Both the position numbers and the translations under genes were made by a program. Positions 1-8,512 of a DNA stretch of 64,000 bases are shown here, piece by piece. Location of the stretch: positions 124,001 to 188,000 of the forward strand of contig JAABRO010000022.1 in assembly GCA_011390885.1 (NCBI GenBank), written 5' to 3'. Numbering within the stretch: the first letter of the stretch is position 1; each line of letters starts with the position of its first letter. This DNA is from Gemmatimonas sp. Lineage in GTDB: Bacteria; Gemmatimonadota; Gemmatimonadetes; Gemmatimonadales; Gemmatimonadaceae. The notes under the pieces were generated by a model. It did not search any database. It saw only the letters and a program-made list of their open reading frames with translations, and was not told the origin of the DNA.

Positions 1-1509
1 CTCGAAGGCGGCGCCGACCACGCGGCCGTCACGAGTTCGGGCGGCGCCACGGCGCTGCACTTCGCCGCCGGTCACGGCGACTCGCTGTCGGTGGCGCTGC
101 TCGTGGGTGGTGGTGCCGAGGTGGATGCGCGCGACGGGGCCTACGAACAGACGCCGCTCATGTGGGCGGCGGCGTACGACCGCGTGCGCGCCATCCGCGT
201 GCTGCTCGCCGGCGGCGCGGACATCGAGGCCGAGTCGAAGGTCGAGGACATCGCCAAGCGCGAGACGGAGGAGCGCGCCCTGCTGACCGCCCGTGCACGG
301 CGCGTGGCGGCCCTCAAGGCGGCCTCGCAGCCCGCGCCGGCCCCCGGGCAAGCTGCGGCCGCTCCGGCCGCCGCAGCGGGCGCGCAGGGCGCGCGTGGGC
401 AGGCGGCGGCACCGGCTGCTGCCCCTGCCGCGGCGCCGGCCGGCGGGGCCCAGCGTGCCGGAGGGGCTCGCCCCGCCGGTGCCGACTCGGCCGCCGAGGG
501 ACGGGCGCTCAGCTACGGTGACCTCGTTGGCGGCAAGGGTGGGCTCACGCCCCTGCTCTTCGCAGTGCGCGACGGCCACCAGGCGGCCGTCGACGTGTTG
601 CTCGAAGCCGGTGCCCAGATCAACCACGTAAGCGCCGGCGACAAGACCAGCCCGCTGCTCATGGCGACCATCAACGGGCGCTATGACATGGCCAAGGCGC
701 TGCTGGCCAAGGGCGCCGACCCGAAGCTGGCCTCGCACGCAGGCGCCACGCCGCTCTACGCCACCATCAACATCCGCTGGGCCGCCAAGTCGCTCTATCC
801 GCAGCCCACGGCGCAGGAGCAGCAGGAGACCACGCACCTCGAGCTCATGGAGGCGCTCATCGCCGCCGGGGCCGACGTGAATGCGCGGCTCACCAAGCAC
901 CTGTGGTACATGTCGTACAACTTCGACCTGCTCGGCGTTAACACGGTGGGCGCCACGCCCTTCTGGCGCGCCGCGTATGGCCTCGACATTCCGGCCATGA
1001 AGCTGCTCAAGGCGCACGGCGCCGATCACACCATCCCCACCACGAAGCCGCCGGGCCGGCAGCGCAACGCGGAAGGCGGTGACATCGCCATGCCCGACAA
1101 GGACCCGTCCGGCCTGCCGCCGGTTCCGGTGGGCGGCCCCGGCACGTACCCGCTGCATGCGGCGAGCGGCGTCGGCTACGGCGAAGGCTTCGCGGCCAAC
1201 GCGCACCGCTACGCGCCGGGCGCCTGGGTGCCCGCCGTGAAGTACCTCATCGAGGAGCTCGGCGTGGACGTGAACCAGCGCGACATGAACGGCTACAACG
1301 CCATTCATCACGCGGCGGCGCGCGGCGACAACGCGCTCATCGAGTATCTCGTGAGCAAGGGCGGCGACGTGACGGCCATGAGCCGTCGCGGCCAGACCAC
1401 GGCCGACATGGCCAACGGTCCGGTACAGCGCGTTCCTCCGTTCCTCGAGACCGTCGACCTGCTGGTCAAGCTCGGCTCGAAGAACAGCAACAAGTGCATG
1501 TCCTGCTGA
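1..1509 (+). CDS. Ankyrin-repeat protein, 5' end outside window
   Basis: The reading frame is open from base 1, so the true start lies upstream; the first codons already encode an ankyrin unit (GATALHFAAGHGD). At least six ankyrin-type helices follow, with signatures such as TPLMWAAAYD, TPLLFAVRDGH, TSPLLMATINGRYD and NAIHHAAARGD. An Ala/Pro/Gly-rich low-complexity linker, about 55 residues encoded near 310-490, splits the repeat array. The protein ends in NKCMSC. Ankyrin repeats are protein-binding scaffolds; partner and cellular location cannot be read from this fragment. Family assignment is secure, function unknown. The gene is followed by a strong hairpin at 1570-1606. Confidence 0.9.
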   Translation, partial: LEGGADHAAVTSSGGATALHFAAGHGDSLSVALLVGGGAEVDARDGAYEQTPLMWAAAYDRVRAIRVLLAGGADIEAESKVEDIAKRETEERALLTARARRVAALKAASQPAPAPGQAAAAPAAAAGAQGARGQAAAPAAAPAAAPAGGAQRAGGARPAGADSAAEGRALSYGDLVGGKGGLTPLLFAVRDGHQAAVDVLLEAGAQINHVSAGDKTSPLLMATINGRYDMAKALLAKGADPKLASHAGATPLYATINIRWAAKSLYPQPTAQEQQETTHLELMEALIAAGADVNARLTKHLWYMSYNFDLLGVNTVGATPFWRAAYGLDIPAMKLLKAHGADHTIPTTKPPGRQRNAEGGDIAMPDKDPSGLPPVPVGGPGTYPLHAASGVGYGEGFAANAHRYAPGAWVPAVKYLIEELGVDVNQRDMNGYNAIHHAAARGDNALIEYLVSKGGDVTAMSRRGQTTADMANGPVQRVPPFLETVDLLVKLGSKNSNKCMSC

Positions 1510-1569
1510 GGCGGCACTGAGCCGGCTGTGCTTGCAGCCGGTGCGGCGCCTCGGCGCCTCTCGCAACAG

Positions 1570-1606
1570 AACACGCCCCGTCGATCGCTGATCGGCGGGG
1601 CGTGTT
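1570..1606. terminator. Hairpin between convergent genes
   Basis: An 11-bp perfect stem, AACACGCCCCG (1570-1580) with CGGGGCGTGTT (1596-1606), closes a 15-nt loop. It lies between the convergent ankyrin and FmdB genes and can act for both. There is no clear T-tract. Confidence 0.6.
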
Positions 1607-1650
1607 GCGTAGGGCGTGGGCGATGGCGCTGCGTACCGGCGCGCCAGCAC

Positions 1651-1896
1651 TCAGTCGTCGTGGCTCGCCTCGTACTTCGCCTGTTCATGCATCCGGTCGA
1701 ATCCCTGCGCCTTGTCACGTCGCTTCGCGGCCTGCATCGCGAGCGATCGCGTGCCGCTCGTCTTGAGCGCCGGCAGGGAGAGCTGCTTCTCGACGTCGGT
1801 GCTGGCGCACGACGGGCAGGTGGGCGTGTCGGCCGCGCGCACGAGCTGCTCGAACTCGGAAGCGCAGGAGCGGCAGGTGAAGTCGAAGACGGGCAT
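1651..1896 (-). CDS. FmdB-family zinc ribbon protein
   Basis: An 81-residue protein with two CxxC pairs (C8/C11 and C27/C30) in the FmdB/CxxC_CxxC_SSSS layout, starting MPVFDFTC, typical of the family (putative regulatory zinc ribbons). The C-terminal half is basic and charged. The pairs should bind one Zn(II). FmdB was named as a regulator of formamidase in Methylophilus, but most members have no assigned role, so only the fold is claimed here. Confidence 0.9.
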   Translation of the reverse strand: MPVFDFTCRSCASEFEQLVRAADTPTCPSCASTDVEKQLSLPALKTSGTRSLAMQAAKRRDKAQGFDRMHEQAKYEASHDD

Positions 1897-1968
1897 GCAG
1901 GACTCCGGAGCGAACGGTGCGTGGGACTCCCCGAAAGATACGGGGCCCCCGGGCGAGCCGCACCCCCG

Positions 1969-2976
1969 TCAGGGCAACTGCAGCTGTGTGCGGAACAGTG
2001 TGGGCACATCGTCGCGCTCGCCATAGATCCAGAGGCGCCGGCGCGCGCGGTCGTAGGCAGCGATGCTGCTCCACGGATCCGGCTGACGGACAGCATCAAT
2101 CAATCGTCCCTTCGAGTCGAAGACGACAAGGCGGCTTTCCAGCGAGAGGATTCCTCCGAGAAACAGATCAGCACCGAGGGGAGTGATCGCACTCGGCCGT
2201 CGCGCGGCCGGGTTGCTCCGCGCGGAGACGCGCCTGCCCGTTGCGGCTGCACGCTGAACCCACCGCTCAGGCGGATCGATGTCTGCCGGGACCTTCGTCC
2301 GTCCAAGTACGACATAGCTCCACGAGTATCGAATCATCTCGTACGGAACCTCTCGTGCGTGCACGAACCCATCCCCAACGAGCGGTCGGATCGCCCCGAC
2401 GCCCACGTATCGGCGCAGCTCGACATCCTCGATGTTCGGGAGGTCTCCGAAGGAACGCCGGTGTTTCATGGCCGACGAGAACAGATGCAGGGCACTCGAA
2501 CGCCCGCGAGGATCGGTGGTCCGTCCCGACAGCAACACGTCGCCGTCAGGACTCACGAGCATCCCGTTGACCGAGACCTGCATATCCGGGCGCAGCGTGC
2601 TCACGTACTGCCCGTTCTCGTCGATGCGTGTAAACGTCTGCGCACTCAGGTCGAATACGAGAATCGATTGATCCGGAAACACAGCGAGTCTGTATGGCGT
2701 CCTGAACTCGCCAGGGCCGCTCCCACTTCGCCCAGCCTTCCAGACAAGCCTGCCATCGGGAGACAAACGCGTCACTGCACTCGACTGAAACTCGATGTAC
2801 ACCAGCGATCCATCGGCAAGCGTGACGAAATCGAGCGGCTGCGAAAGCTCATCGGGGGTGGCGACATCCTCGATCGGCGACATCAACCGGAAGAAAGGCG
2901 TTCCCGACTGCGCCAGCGCGCTGCTCGCTGCGACCAGGCAGATTGCAGCCGACGACAGCAGGCATCGGAGCATCAT
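1969..2976 (-). CDS. Secreted 6-bladed beta-propeller-like protein
   Basis: About 335 residues from the ATG at 2976. This start gives a clean signal peptide (MMLRCLLSSAAICLVAASSALAQ, cleavage near ALA-Q). The ATG overlaps the stop of the upstream gene (ATGA), which argues for this start and for translational coupling; longer in-frame starts only add an Arg-rich tail. Blade-like repeats include LADGSLVYIEF, LSPDGRLVWKAG, FPDQSILVFDL and VSPDGDVLLSG, as in the 6-bladed/NHL-like propellers common in Bacteroidota and Gemmatimonadota. Function unknown. Its GC content is visibly lower than that of neighbouring genes. Confidence 0.75.
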   Translation of the reverse strand: MMLRCLLSSAAICLVAASSALAQSGTPFFRLMSPIEDVATPDELSQPLDFVTLADGSLVYIEFQSSAVTRLSPDGRLVWKAGRSGSGPGEFRTPYRLAVFPDQSILVFDLSAQTFTRIDENGQYVSTLRPDMQVSVNGMLVSPDGDVLLSGRTTDPRGRSSALHLFSSAMKHRRSFGDLPNIEDVELRRYVGVGAIRPLVGDGFVHAREVPYEMIRYSWSYVVLGRTKVPADIDPPERWVQRAAATGRRVSARSNPAARRPSAITPLGADLFLGGILSLESRLVVFDSKGRLIDAVRQPDPWSSIAAYDRARRRLWIYGERDDVPTLFRTQLQLP

Positions 2977-3455
2977 TCGATCTCGGCAGCTCGACGAAGT
3001 GCGGCCCGCTGTCGTGCGTGTTGAAAATCCATCAGCTCGATCGCGATCGGTCGCTGGTCGACCGCACACAACGTGGCGGACGCAAGCGGTCGACCATCCG
3101 CGGCAACCACGAGGACCTCCGCCGCCAACTCCTCTCCCGACCCTCCACCTCCGCCGTTGCCAAGGCACGCAGTACTTGTTCTCAACGAGCACTCTTCAAC
3201 TGATGCCCAGCAGTCCTCACCCTCGCCGTACGGAGCCTCAACCAGCACGCAGAAGTAGGTGATGGGCACGCCCTGACTGTTCGTCATCTGCTGGCAGACG
3301 ACGTTGCATGCATTGACTGTTCCCCGGAACGAGGAAGACACGAGGCTTCTTGAATCCTCTGCTGCCGGCACGCTGGGTTCGGATGCTTCGGTCCCTGAAG
3401 CGCCGACAGGCTCGAGCAACATGACCGACGCGAGAACAGCTGAGGCGAAGAGCAT
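2973..3455 (-). CDS. Small secreted Cys-containing hypothetical protein
   Basis: About 160 residues. I chose the ATG at 3455 because GGAG lies 6 nt upstream and the product begins with a hydrophobic stretch (MLFASAVLASVMLLEPVGAS) fitting a signal peptide; ATGs at 3461 and 3485 are in frame. The mature part has seven Cys, a Gly-rich stretch (GNGGGGGSGEE) and a segment (EVLVVAADGRPLASATLCAV) resembling a small carboxypeptidase-regulatory-like strand pair. No family recognised. It shares a 4-bp overlap with the downstream propeller gene, so the two form an operon. Local GC is low: the 60 bases from 3301 contain 31 G+C. Confidence 0.6.
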   Translation of the reverse strand: MLFASAVLASVMLLEPVGASGTEASEPSVPAAEDSRSLVSSSFRGTVNACNVVCQQMTNSQGVPITYFCVLVEAPYGEGEDCWASVEECSLRTSTACLGNGGGGGSGEELAAEVLVVAADGRPLASATLCAVDQRPIAIELMDFQHARQRAALRRAAEIE

Positions 3456-3718
3456 GATCATCTCCGATGCGAGGATAGGCGACATTCGGGATGTGTGCGG
3501 CGCGTCAGGTCGTGAGTGCACGACCGGCATGCGCTGCTCCCCAATACCGCATCTCCGTAGCAGCCGAACAAGCATCTGCATCGGCAGTTACCACTTCGTT
3601 ACGCACTCACTGAATTTCGTCGACCTTCGGCACCGCCATTCGCGAGAGCGCGACCAGCTGCTCGCACGCCACCCGCGTGCCGGCTGTGCTCGGACGTCAC
3701 CGGGGCAAGATGCGTACG

Positions 3719-4165
3719 CTACACCCCGAACTGCCGCAGGTGATGATCGAGGTGCTTGTGCGCGAGCCGCCCCCACTCGGCCGGCGTGAGCGCACCGAAG
3801 AGCGGATGCGGCGCCCACGACACGGGCGCGTGTGCCGACGCGAAGCGCTCGAGCAAGGCCAGCAGCGCTGCGCGCTCCGGTTCGATATCAACGACGTCTT
3901 TCCGCAGCAGCTCCGGCGCCGTGGGTGCGCCCTTCGGGAACGGCACCACGTCGATCATGAGCCACTTCACCAAGCGCGTCTGCGCGAACGGCAGCGCACG
4001 CACGGCGATCGGCAGTTCGCCCGTCGCGTTGCGCAGCGCGTCGGCGCAGTGCGCGAGCATCTGCGCCACCGTCATGCGCCCCCACCGCGGCGTGGCATTG
4101 GCGGTGAGGGCGCGCACGCGCGTTGCGATGCGCGCGCGGTCGGTGTCGTTGGTGAGCGAGGGCAT
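3719..4165 (-). CDS. DUF1569 / DinB-like four-helix protein
   Basis: 148 residues from the ATG at 4165; longer in-frame starts run into the OsmC gene and are Arg-rich. Family features are RWGRMTVAQMLAHCADAL near the N-terminus and LAHKHLDHHLRQFGV at the C-terminus, which place three or more His residues as in the metal-binding DinB superfamily. DUF1569 members have no established biochemical role. It lies 7 bp downstream of the OsmC gene on the same strand, probably co-transcribed. Confidence 0.8.
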   Translation of the reverse strand: MPSLTNDTDRARIATRVRALTANATPRWGRMTVAQMLAHCADALRNATGELPIAVRALPFAQTRLVKWLMIDVVPFPKGAPTAPELLRKDVVDIEPERAALLALLERFASAHAPVSWAPHPLFGALTPAEWGRLAHKHLDHHLRQFGV

Positions 4166-4172
4166 GCGCGCG

Positions 4173-4655
4173 CTACGCGGTCGCGACGTGCGCGAACGTG
4201 CCCGCGACCGTGACCGGGAAGCGCACCGAGTTCGCGATGTTGCACCGCTCGTGTGCCTCGTGGTGCAGCGACGCGAACTCATCTTCGCTTGGCGCACGCT
4301 CGCCCGAGAAGGTCACGGCCGGCCGCAGCGCCGCGTGCAGGATCGCCACCCGCCCCGCGTCGTTCGGCCCCATCGTGCCCACGGCATCGCCCTCATAGCG
4401 ATCCACCACGAGCCCCTGCTTCGCCGCCAGCGCCAGAAACCACAGCATGTGACAGCTGGCGAGCGCGCCCATGAGCGCTTCTTCCGGGTCCACGGCCGTG
4501 GGATCGGAGAGCGGCGGCCGCACGCTCTGCGGCGCCGACGATCCGGGGATCACCACACCACCATCGAAGGAGATCGTGTGCCGGCGCGGGTACTTGAGAT
4601 CGGTGAAGACCGCGTCGCCTCGCGTCCAGCTGACACCTGCGGCGTGCTCGCTCAC
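4173..4655 (-). CDS. OsmC-family peroxidase-like protein
   Basis: About 160 residues of the OsmC/Ohr superfamily, which reduces organic hydroperoxides with two cysteines. The two expected Cys are in LASCHMLWFL (C68) and ERCNIANSV (C138), counted from the GTG at 4655. I prefer this GTG over the ATG at 4712: family members begin at the (V/M)SEHxAxVxWTRGD segment, a GGAG lies about 8 nt upstream, and the longer version would overlap the Shine-Dalgarno of the divergent ybjQ-like gene. Expected to be cytoplasmic and to act in oxidative stress defence. Confidence 0.88.
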   Translation of the reverse strand: MSEHAAGVSWTRGDAVFTDLKYPRRHTISFDGGVVIPGSSAPQSVRPPLSDPTAVDPEEALMGALASCHMLWFLALAAKQGLVVDRYEGDAVGTMGPNDAGRVAILHAALRPAVTFSGERAPSEDEFASLHHEAHERCNIANSVRFPVTVAGTFAHVATA

Positions 4656-4714
4656 GTAGTGCTCCGTAGCTTCAGGTGATCCATCCCTTGTCCCTTCAGC
4701 ATAAGGAGCCACCC

Positions 4715-5041
4715 GTGTTCGTCGCCACCGTCTCGGTCCTCGATGGCCACCCCGTGCGCAAGTATCTCGGACTCGTCACCGGCGAGGCCATCCTCGGCGC
4801 CAACATCTTCAAGGACCTCTTCGCCGGCATCCGCGACATCGTGGGTGGCCGCTCCGCCGCGTACGAGAAGGAGCTGCGCCGCGCCCGGGACATCGCCATC
4901 GAGGAAATGATCGGCCAGGCGCGCGCCGTGGGCGCGAACGCCGTGATCGGCGTGGATCTCGACTACCAGGAGATCTCCGTAGGCAGCGGCGGTACCATGC
5001 TCATGGTCGGCGCCAGCGGCACGGCGGTGGTCGTCGACTAG
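4715..5041 (+). CDS. YbjQ (DUF74) family protein
   Basis: 108 residues starting at GTG 4715, set by AAGGAG eight bases upstream (4703-4708); an in-frame ATG at 4676 would reach into the divergent OsmC gene. Hallmarks are [40 protein letters not shown] and [19 protein letters not shown], nearly the whole YbjQ/UPF0145 core. The family forms pentameric ring-like assemblies; its role is not settled. It is divergent from the OsmC gene with about 60 bp between start codons and is followed by a strong hairpin. Confidence 0.92.
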   Translation: MFVATVSVLDGHPVRKYLGLVTGEAILGANIFKDLFAGIRDIVGGRSAAYEKELRRARDIAIEEMIGQARAVGANAVIGVDLDYQEISVGSGGTMLMVGASGTAVVVD

Positions 5042-5068
5042 GCGCGGCCGTCAGCACCGTCGAAGGAG

Positions 5069-5101
5069 CACGGCGCGCGGCGGGTCCCGTCGCGCGCCGT
5101 G
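5069..5101. terminator. Bidirectional hairpin terminator
   Basis: Perfect 11-bp stem CACGGCGCGCG (5069-5079) / CGCGCGCCGTG (5091-5101) with an 11-nt loop. It sits between the convergent ybjQ-like gene and the YeeE/YedE pair, 6 bp from the stop of the latter. A short T-rich run follows on the plus strand. Confidence 0.7.
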
Positions 5102-5107
5102 TGTCGT

Positions 5108-5635
5108 TCAGTGTGGCAGGAACCGCTGCACGAGCCCGTACGTCCACGTGCCCGCCATGGCCGCGAGCAGGCCGGCGGCCATCACGCCCAGCCCGCTGCC
5201 CACGAGCGCGAACATGGGGCCCGGACACGCGCCGATGAGTGCCCACCCCAGCCCGAACACCGAGCCGCCGAGCCAGTAGCGCGCCCCGCGCACGCGGCCC
5301 GTGCCCCATTCCTTGGGCGTGAGCTCGATCGGTTCGCCATGCAGCGTGCGCACGTTCCAGCGCCGGATCACCCACAGCGACAGCGCGGCCACGACCACCG
5401 CGCTGCCGATGATGCCGTACATGTGCCAGCTCTGGAAGCGGAACATCTCCTGGATGCGAAACCACGACGCGACTTCGCTCTGCACGAACAGCACGCCCAG
5501 CAGCACACCGGCCGCGAAGTACGCGAGCATGGCCGGTCCGGTGCTCGCGCCTTCGAGCGCCGCGTCGCGCAGAGGCGCCGGGACCTGCTCGGTGTCCACG
5601 CACTCGTAGTCGAGCACCTCCACGGCGCCACTCAC
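5108..5635 (-). CDS. YeeE/YedE-type transporter subunit (DUF6691-like)
   Basis: 175 residues with about four membrane segments. The conserved family Cys lies in LIGACPGPMFALVGSG, between the third and fourth hydrophobic segments. The start is the GTG at 5635: it overlaps the stop of the upstream partner gene (GTGA), while longer readings of this frame are shadow sequence. YeeE/YedE proteins carry thiosulfate or other reduced-sulfur species across the inner membrane through relayed cysteines; split two-gene versions like this one are common. Substrate here is inferred from family only. Confidence 0.87.
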   Translation of the reverse strand: MSGAVEVLDYECVDTEQVPAPLRDAALEGASTGPAMLAYFAAGVLLGVLFVQSEVASWFRIQEMFRFQSWHMYGIIGSAVVVAALSLWVIRRWNVRTLHGEPIELTPKEWGTGRVRGARYWLGGSVFGLGWALIGACPGPMFALVGSGLGVMAAGLLAAMAGTWTYGLVQRFLPH

Positions 5636-6228
5636 GAGCCGCCTCCCAGCAACCTGGGCAACAGTACCGGATACAGCACATGCGTGACCAGCAGGCCGCC
5701 GGCGAAGAAGCCGATCACAGCCACGAGGCTCGGCACCTGCAGCGAGGCCAGCCCCGAGATCGCGTGACCGCTCGTGCAGCCGCCGGCCCACCGCGCGCCA
5801 AAGCCAACGAGGAAGCCGCCCACGACCACGATCACCAGCCCGACCGGTGACGACAGGCTCGACCACGAGAACAGGTCGGCCGGCGCGTAGCCGCTCAGCG
5901 AGGTGATGCCGAGCGCGCCCAGGTCGGCGCGCGTGGCCTCGCTGATGTGCGCGCCCACGTCGGGCACACCCAGCGTGGCGCTGGCCAGCCAGCCACCGAC
6001 CACGATCCCGAGCGCGAAGACGAGATTCCACGCCCCGTTGCGGCGCCAGTTGTAGCGCAGGAAGGCCGGCTTGGCCGCGTCCGGCAACGGCACGGCCGCA
6101 CAGAGGTGCCGCAGGTTGGAGGAGATGCCGAACAGCTTGCCACCCACCACGAGCAGCAGCGGGACGATCAGCCCAATGAGCGGGCCGGCCACGTACCAGG
6201 GCCACGGACCGGAGAGCAGTGTGCGCAT
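5632..6228 (-). CDS. YeeE/YedE family transporter subunit
   Basis: 198 residues with about five hydrophobic segments and the family signature [16 protein letters not shown], holding the conserved Cys. It is the first gene of a two-gene set whose stop overlaps the start of the second subunit by 4 bp, so the halves should be made in equal amounts and form one channel for a small sulfur compound (thiosulfate in characterised YeeE). No rhodanese or metallo-beta-lactamase gene, often seen nearby, is present in this window. Confidence 0.9.
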   Translation of the reverse strand: MRTLLSGPWPWYVAGPLIGLIVPLLLVVGGKLFGISSNLRHLCAAVPLPDAAKPAFLRYNWRRNGAWNLVFALGIVVGGWLASATLGVPDVGAHISEATRADLGALGITSLSGYAPADLFSWSSLSSPVGLVIVVVGGFLVGFGARWAGGCTSGHAISGLASLQVPSLVAVIGFFAGGLLVTHVLYPVLLPRLLGGGS

Positions 6229-6260
6229 GACGACGAGCCGAGGAAGAAACGACGCGCCGC

Positions 6261-6656
6261 TTACTTGACGCGCGTGCCCGTGAACGTCGCGCCGCCCATG
6301 CCGCCGAAGTCCACGATGCCGCGCAGGCTGTCGGCGCTCACCACCACGCCCTTGAACACGAGGGCCACGCCATCGGGGCCGTTCGGTTCGAGCGTGAAGT
6401 TGACCGAGTCGCCCTTCACCGTGCCGGCGAAGGCGCGCGCGCCCATCATGCGCGACTCATACGTGCCGGTGAGCTTCTCCCCCTCCTGCTTCATGGTCAC
6501 GGCCGGCGTGCCCGTGCCATTCTCGGTGACGACGGCGAACGTCCAGTTGCCGGTCAGGTCGTGCAGCCACGCGGCGGCGGTGGCGGACGAAGCAACGGTG
6601 ACGACGAGCAGCAGCGCGGCAGTCGCGCGAGAGAAGAGCGATCGAGTGGCAGACAT
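6261..6656 (-). CDS. Small secreted beta-barrel-like protein (DLTGNW family)
   Basis: 131 residues from the ATG at 6656, starting with a signal peptide (cleavage near ATAAA). The mature part is a run of short beta strands: [73 protein letters not shown]. The pattern 'xxDLTGxWxxxV...QxGxxxTG...xGxVKGDxVNFxxx...FxxxRxK' is shared with the gene at 13826-14212, so the two are paralogs. It resembles a small lipocalin-like extracellular barrel, but no named family is certain. Its -10-like element TATCTT (6758-6763) and a leader hairpin lie upstream. Confidence 0.75.
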   Translation of the reverse strand: MSATRSLFSRATAALLLVVTVASSATAAAWLHDLTGNWTFAVVTENGTGTPAVTMKQEGEKLTGTYESRMMGARAFAGTVKGDSVNFTLEPNGPDGVALVFKGVVVSADSLRGIVDFGGMGGATFTGTRVK

Positions 6657-6708
6657 GGTCGGATCAGGCAAGGGAACGCGGTATCCCGCGGCATGACGGG
6701 GAAACGCA

Positions 6709-6742
6709 CGAACCGGCACCGGCACGAGGCCGGCACCGGTTC
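6709..6742. promoter_or_regulatory. Leader hairpin upstream of the 6261 gene
   Basis: CGAACCGG-CA-CCGGC, loop ACGAG, GCCGG-CA-CCGGTTCG: a 13-bp stem broken by one symmetric 2x2 internal loop. It lies between a -10-like TATCTT (minus strand, 6758-6763) and the start of the secreted-protein gene, so it would sit at the very 5' end of that mRNA. It could also be a second terminator for the upstream lipoprotein gene. Confidence 0.4.
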
Positions 6743-6835
6743 GTCGCGTGTACCCGTAAGATAACCGGTGGCCGGTTCCGAGTTCCGTGCCGCGATGCGC
6801 CTCGGCGCGGCCCGGTGCGCACACCGTGAAACGAA

Positions 6836-6866
6836 GCGAGCCGCCGGCATGACGCCGGCGGCTCGC
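6836..6866 (-). terminator. Terminator of the CpxP-like lipoprotein gene
   Basis: Perfect 13-bp stem GCGAGCCGCCGGC (6836-6848) / GCCGGCGGCTCGC (6854-6866) with loop ATGAC. It begins 24 bases beyond the stop of the minus-strand gene at 6890. Confidence 0.8.
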
Positions 6867-6889
6867 CTGAACGCGTGGTGCGCGCCTCC

Positions 6890-7375
6890 TCAGGGGCGCC
6901 GCGGCGGCAGCTGCGGAAGCTGGGGTCCAAGGCGCCGACTGTTGTCGCGCAGCCACGCCCGCTGCGCGTCAGTGAGCACCGCGGCAATGGCCGCGCGCAG
7001 CTCGCGGAACGCGGTGCCGAGCTTCTCGCGCACCGGGCGGCTGCGCTCGAGGATCGCGCGCACCTCGTCAGGCGTCGCCCCGGCACGCCGTGCCGCCATC
7101 GCTTCCCGTGTGATGGCGCGCAGCGCCTCCACATCGGCGCGGTGGGCCGTGCGGAACTGCTCGTTCAGGGCGCGAATCGCCGTGCGCTGCTCGGCGGTCA
7201 GGCGCAGCGCCTCGGGCGCGCGATCGAGCAGCATGCCGGCCGCTTCACCCTCGCCGGCGGTCTCGAGCACCATCTCGAACGAGGGCTCGTCGATCGGGGC
7301 CGTGGCGGTCGGGGCCGAATCACACGCGGCCAGCACCAGGGCGGCCGCGACCAGGGGAATTGCACGACGGAACAT
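6890..7375 (-). CDS. CpxP/Spy-like LTxxQ lipoprotein
   Basis: 161 residues. The N-terminus is a lipoprotein signal (MFRRAIPLVAAALVLAAC, lipobox LAAC with C18). The mature part is mostly helical and charged, with LTAEQRTAIRALNEQFRTAH and LTDAQRAWLRDN, matching the LTxxQ repeats of the Spy/CpxP family of periplasmic chaperones and stress sensors. A tail rich in Pro and Arg ends the protein. Expected to be lipid-anchored in the periplasm. No sensor kinase or metal-export genes flank it, so its stimulus is unknown. It is a single-gene unit ending in a strong hairpin. Confidence 0.8.
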   Translation of the reverse strand: MFRRAIPLVAAALVLAACDSAPTATAPIDEPSFEMVLETAGEGEAAGMLLDRAPEALRLTAEQRTAIRALNEQFRTAHRADVEALRAITREAMAARRAGATPDEVRAILERSRPVREKLGTAFRELRAAIAAVLTDAQRAWLRDNSRRLGPQLPQLPPRRP

Positions 7376-7455
7376 GGGGATGCCTCGGAACGGGCGTGGA
7401 GGGGACGGAGAACCTGACCTGCCGAGAAGACGACGCGCCGCCCACCCGCGTTAAG

Positions 7456-8463
7456 CTAGGCGGTCCGGACGGGGCCCGCGAGGAGGCGCGCCAGCTCCTG
7501 CAGCGTGCGCGGCGCCGAGCCTTCGGCCTTGTTGTTCGCGATCACGAGCACTGGACGCGCCGACGCCGCGAGCTCGGTGACCAGCGCCGCCACCTCGGTG
7601 CGTGTGGCCGGGTCGGGCGCGGCCAGTTCGTGGAACGGCGCCCACGCCTCGCGCGCCGACTCGTACGCCTGGTCGCGCTGCAGCATCCAGCGCACGGCCA
7701 CCGGCCCCGCCGCACAGGCCGCCGCGCCCACCCGCGCCCACTGCTCGCGCACCGGTGGCATCGTGGGGTGTACCGTGAAGCCGTGCGTCGCACCGCCCCC
7801 CACGAGCGCGTCCACGTACGCGTGCACCTGCGACTCGGCCAGCAGCGAGGCGTTGCGCACCTCCACGGCGTACGGCACACCACGCGGCAGCGCCTCCAGG
7901 AAGCGCCCCAGGCGGTCGGGGAGCGTGTGCAGCGTGCGCGATCCCGCCGTGATCGGCGGGAACTGGAAGAGCAGCACCCCGAGCGTCTCGCCCAAGCCCT
8001 CCACCGCTGGGGCAATCACCTCGGCCGTGGCGTACTCGGCATCGAGAAACCGGTCCACACCGTCCGCCACGCGCATGCGCGCGAGCCCGCCCGGCGTGGT
8101 CACCGCGGCGTGCGCCTTGACCAGGAACCGGAAGTCGGGCGGCACGACCGCGGCATAAGCGGCGAACTCGTCGCGCGAGATCGGCGCGTAGAACGTGCGA
8201 TCCAGTCCCACGCTCCGCAGCAGCGGGTGCGTCGCGTACGCACCCAGCCCTTCGCGCGACAGGCGTTCGGCGCGCTCGTGCTTCGCGTACACGAGGCCGT
8301 GCCACCCCGGAAACGCCCAGCTCGACGTGCCCAGTCGCACCGACGCGGGCAGGTGCGCGGCGAGCGCGCGCATGGCGTCGTCCACGGGCGCCGGCGCGAC
8401 GCGTGCGTCATCCGCGGGGCCACCGAACAGGTCGATCTGCGTGATGGGCGCTCGTCGTGTCAT
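7456..8463 (-). CDS. DUF72 (YecE-like) family protein
   Basis: 335 residues. DUF72 TIM-barrel signatures are visible: VRLGTSSWAFPGWHGLVYA near the N-terminus, TFYAPISRDEFAAYAAVVPPDFRFLVKAH, LGVLLFQFPP in the middle and VLVIANNKAEGSAPRTLQELARLL at the end (the family's NNH/NNK-x-A/G-xx-A motif). Length is a little above the usual 240-300, from an N-terminal extension. The family's activity has not been established. The stop is followed 80 bp on by the lipoprotein gene; the methyltransferase gene precedes it by 49 bp. Confidence 0.92.
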   Translation of the reverse strand: MTRRAPITQIDLFGGPADDARVAPAPVDDAMRALAAHLPASVRLGTSSWAFPGWHGLVYAKHERAERLSREGLGAYATHPLLRSVGLDRTFYAPISRDEFAAYAAVVPPDFRFLVKAHAAVTTPGGLARMRVADGVDRFLDAEYATAEVIAPAVEGLGETLGVLLFQFPPITAGSRTLHTLPDRLGRFLEALPRGVPYAVEVRNASLLAESQVHAYVDALVGGGATHGFTVHPTMPPVREQWARVGAAACAAGPVAVRWMLQRDQAYESAREAWAPFHELAAPDPATRTEVAALVTELAASARPVLVIANNKAEGSAPRTLQELARLLAGPVRTA

Positions 8464-8512
8464 GCGCGTGGCGTCCTCTCGGTCATGGCTCCGGCTCGCG
8501 TCGCCGCACGGC

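Noticed and set aside
3740..4297. N-terminal extension of the DUF1569 gene to 4297
   Set aside because: The extra 44 residues are nearly all Arg/Ser/Thr and overlap the OsmC gene; the ATG at 4165 fits the family length.
5636..6205. N-terminal extension of the second YeeE/YedE gene
   Set aside because: It overlaps the first subunit in another frame and has shadow composition; the GTGA junction at 5635 is the start.
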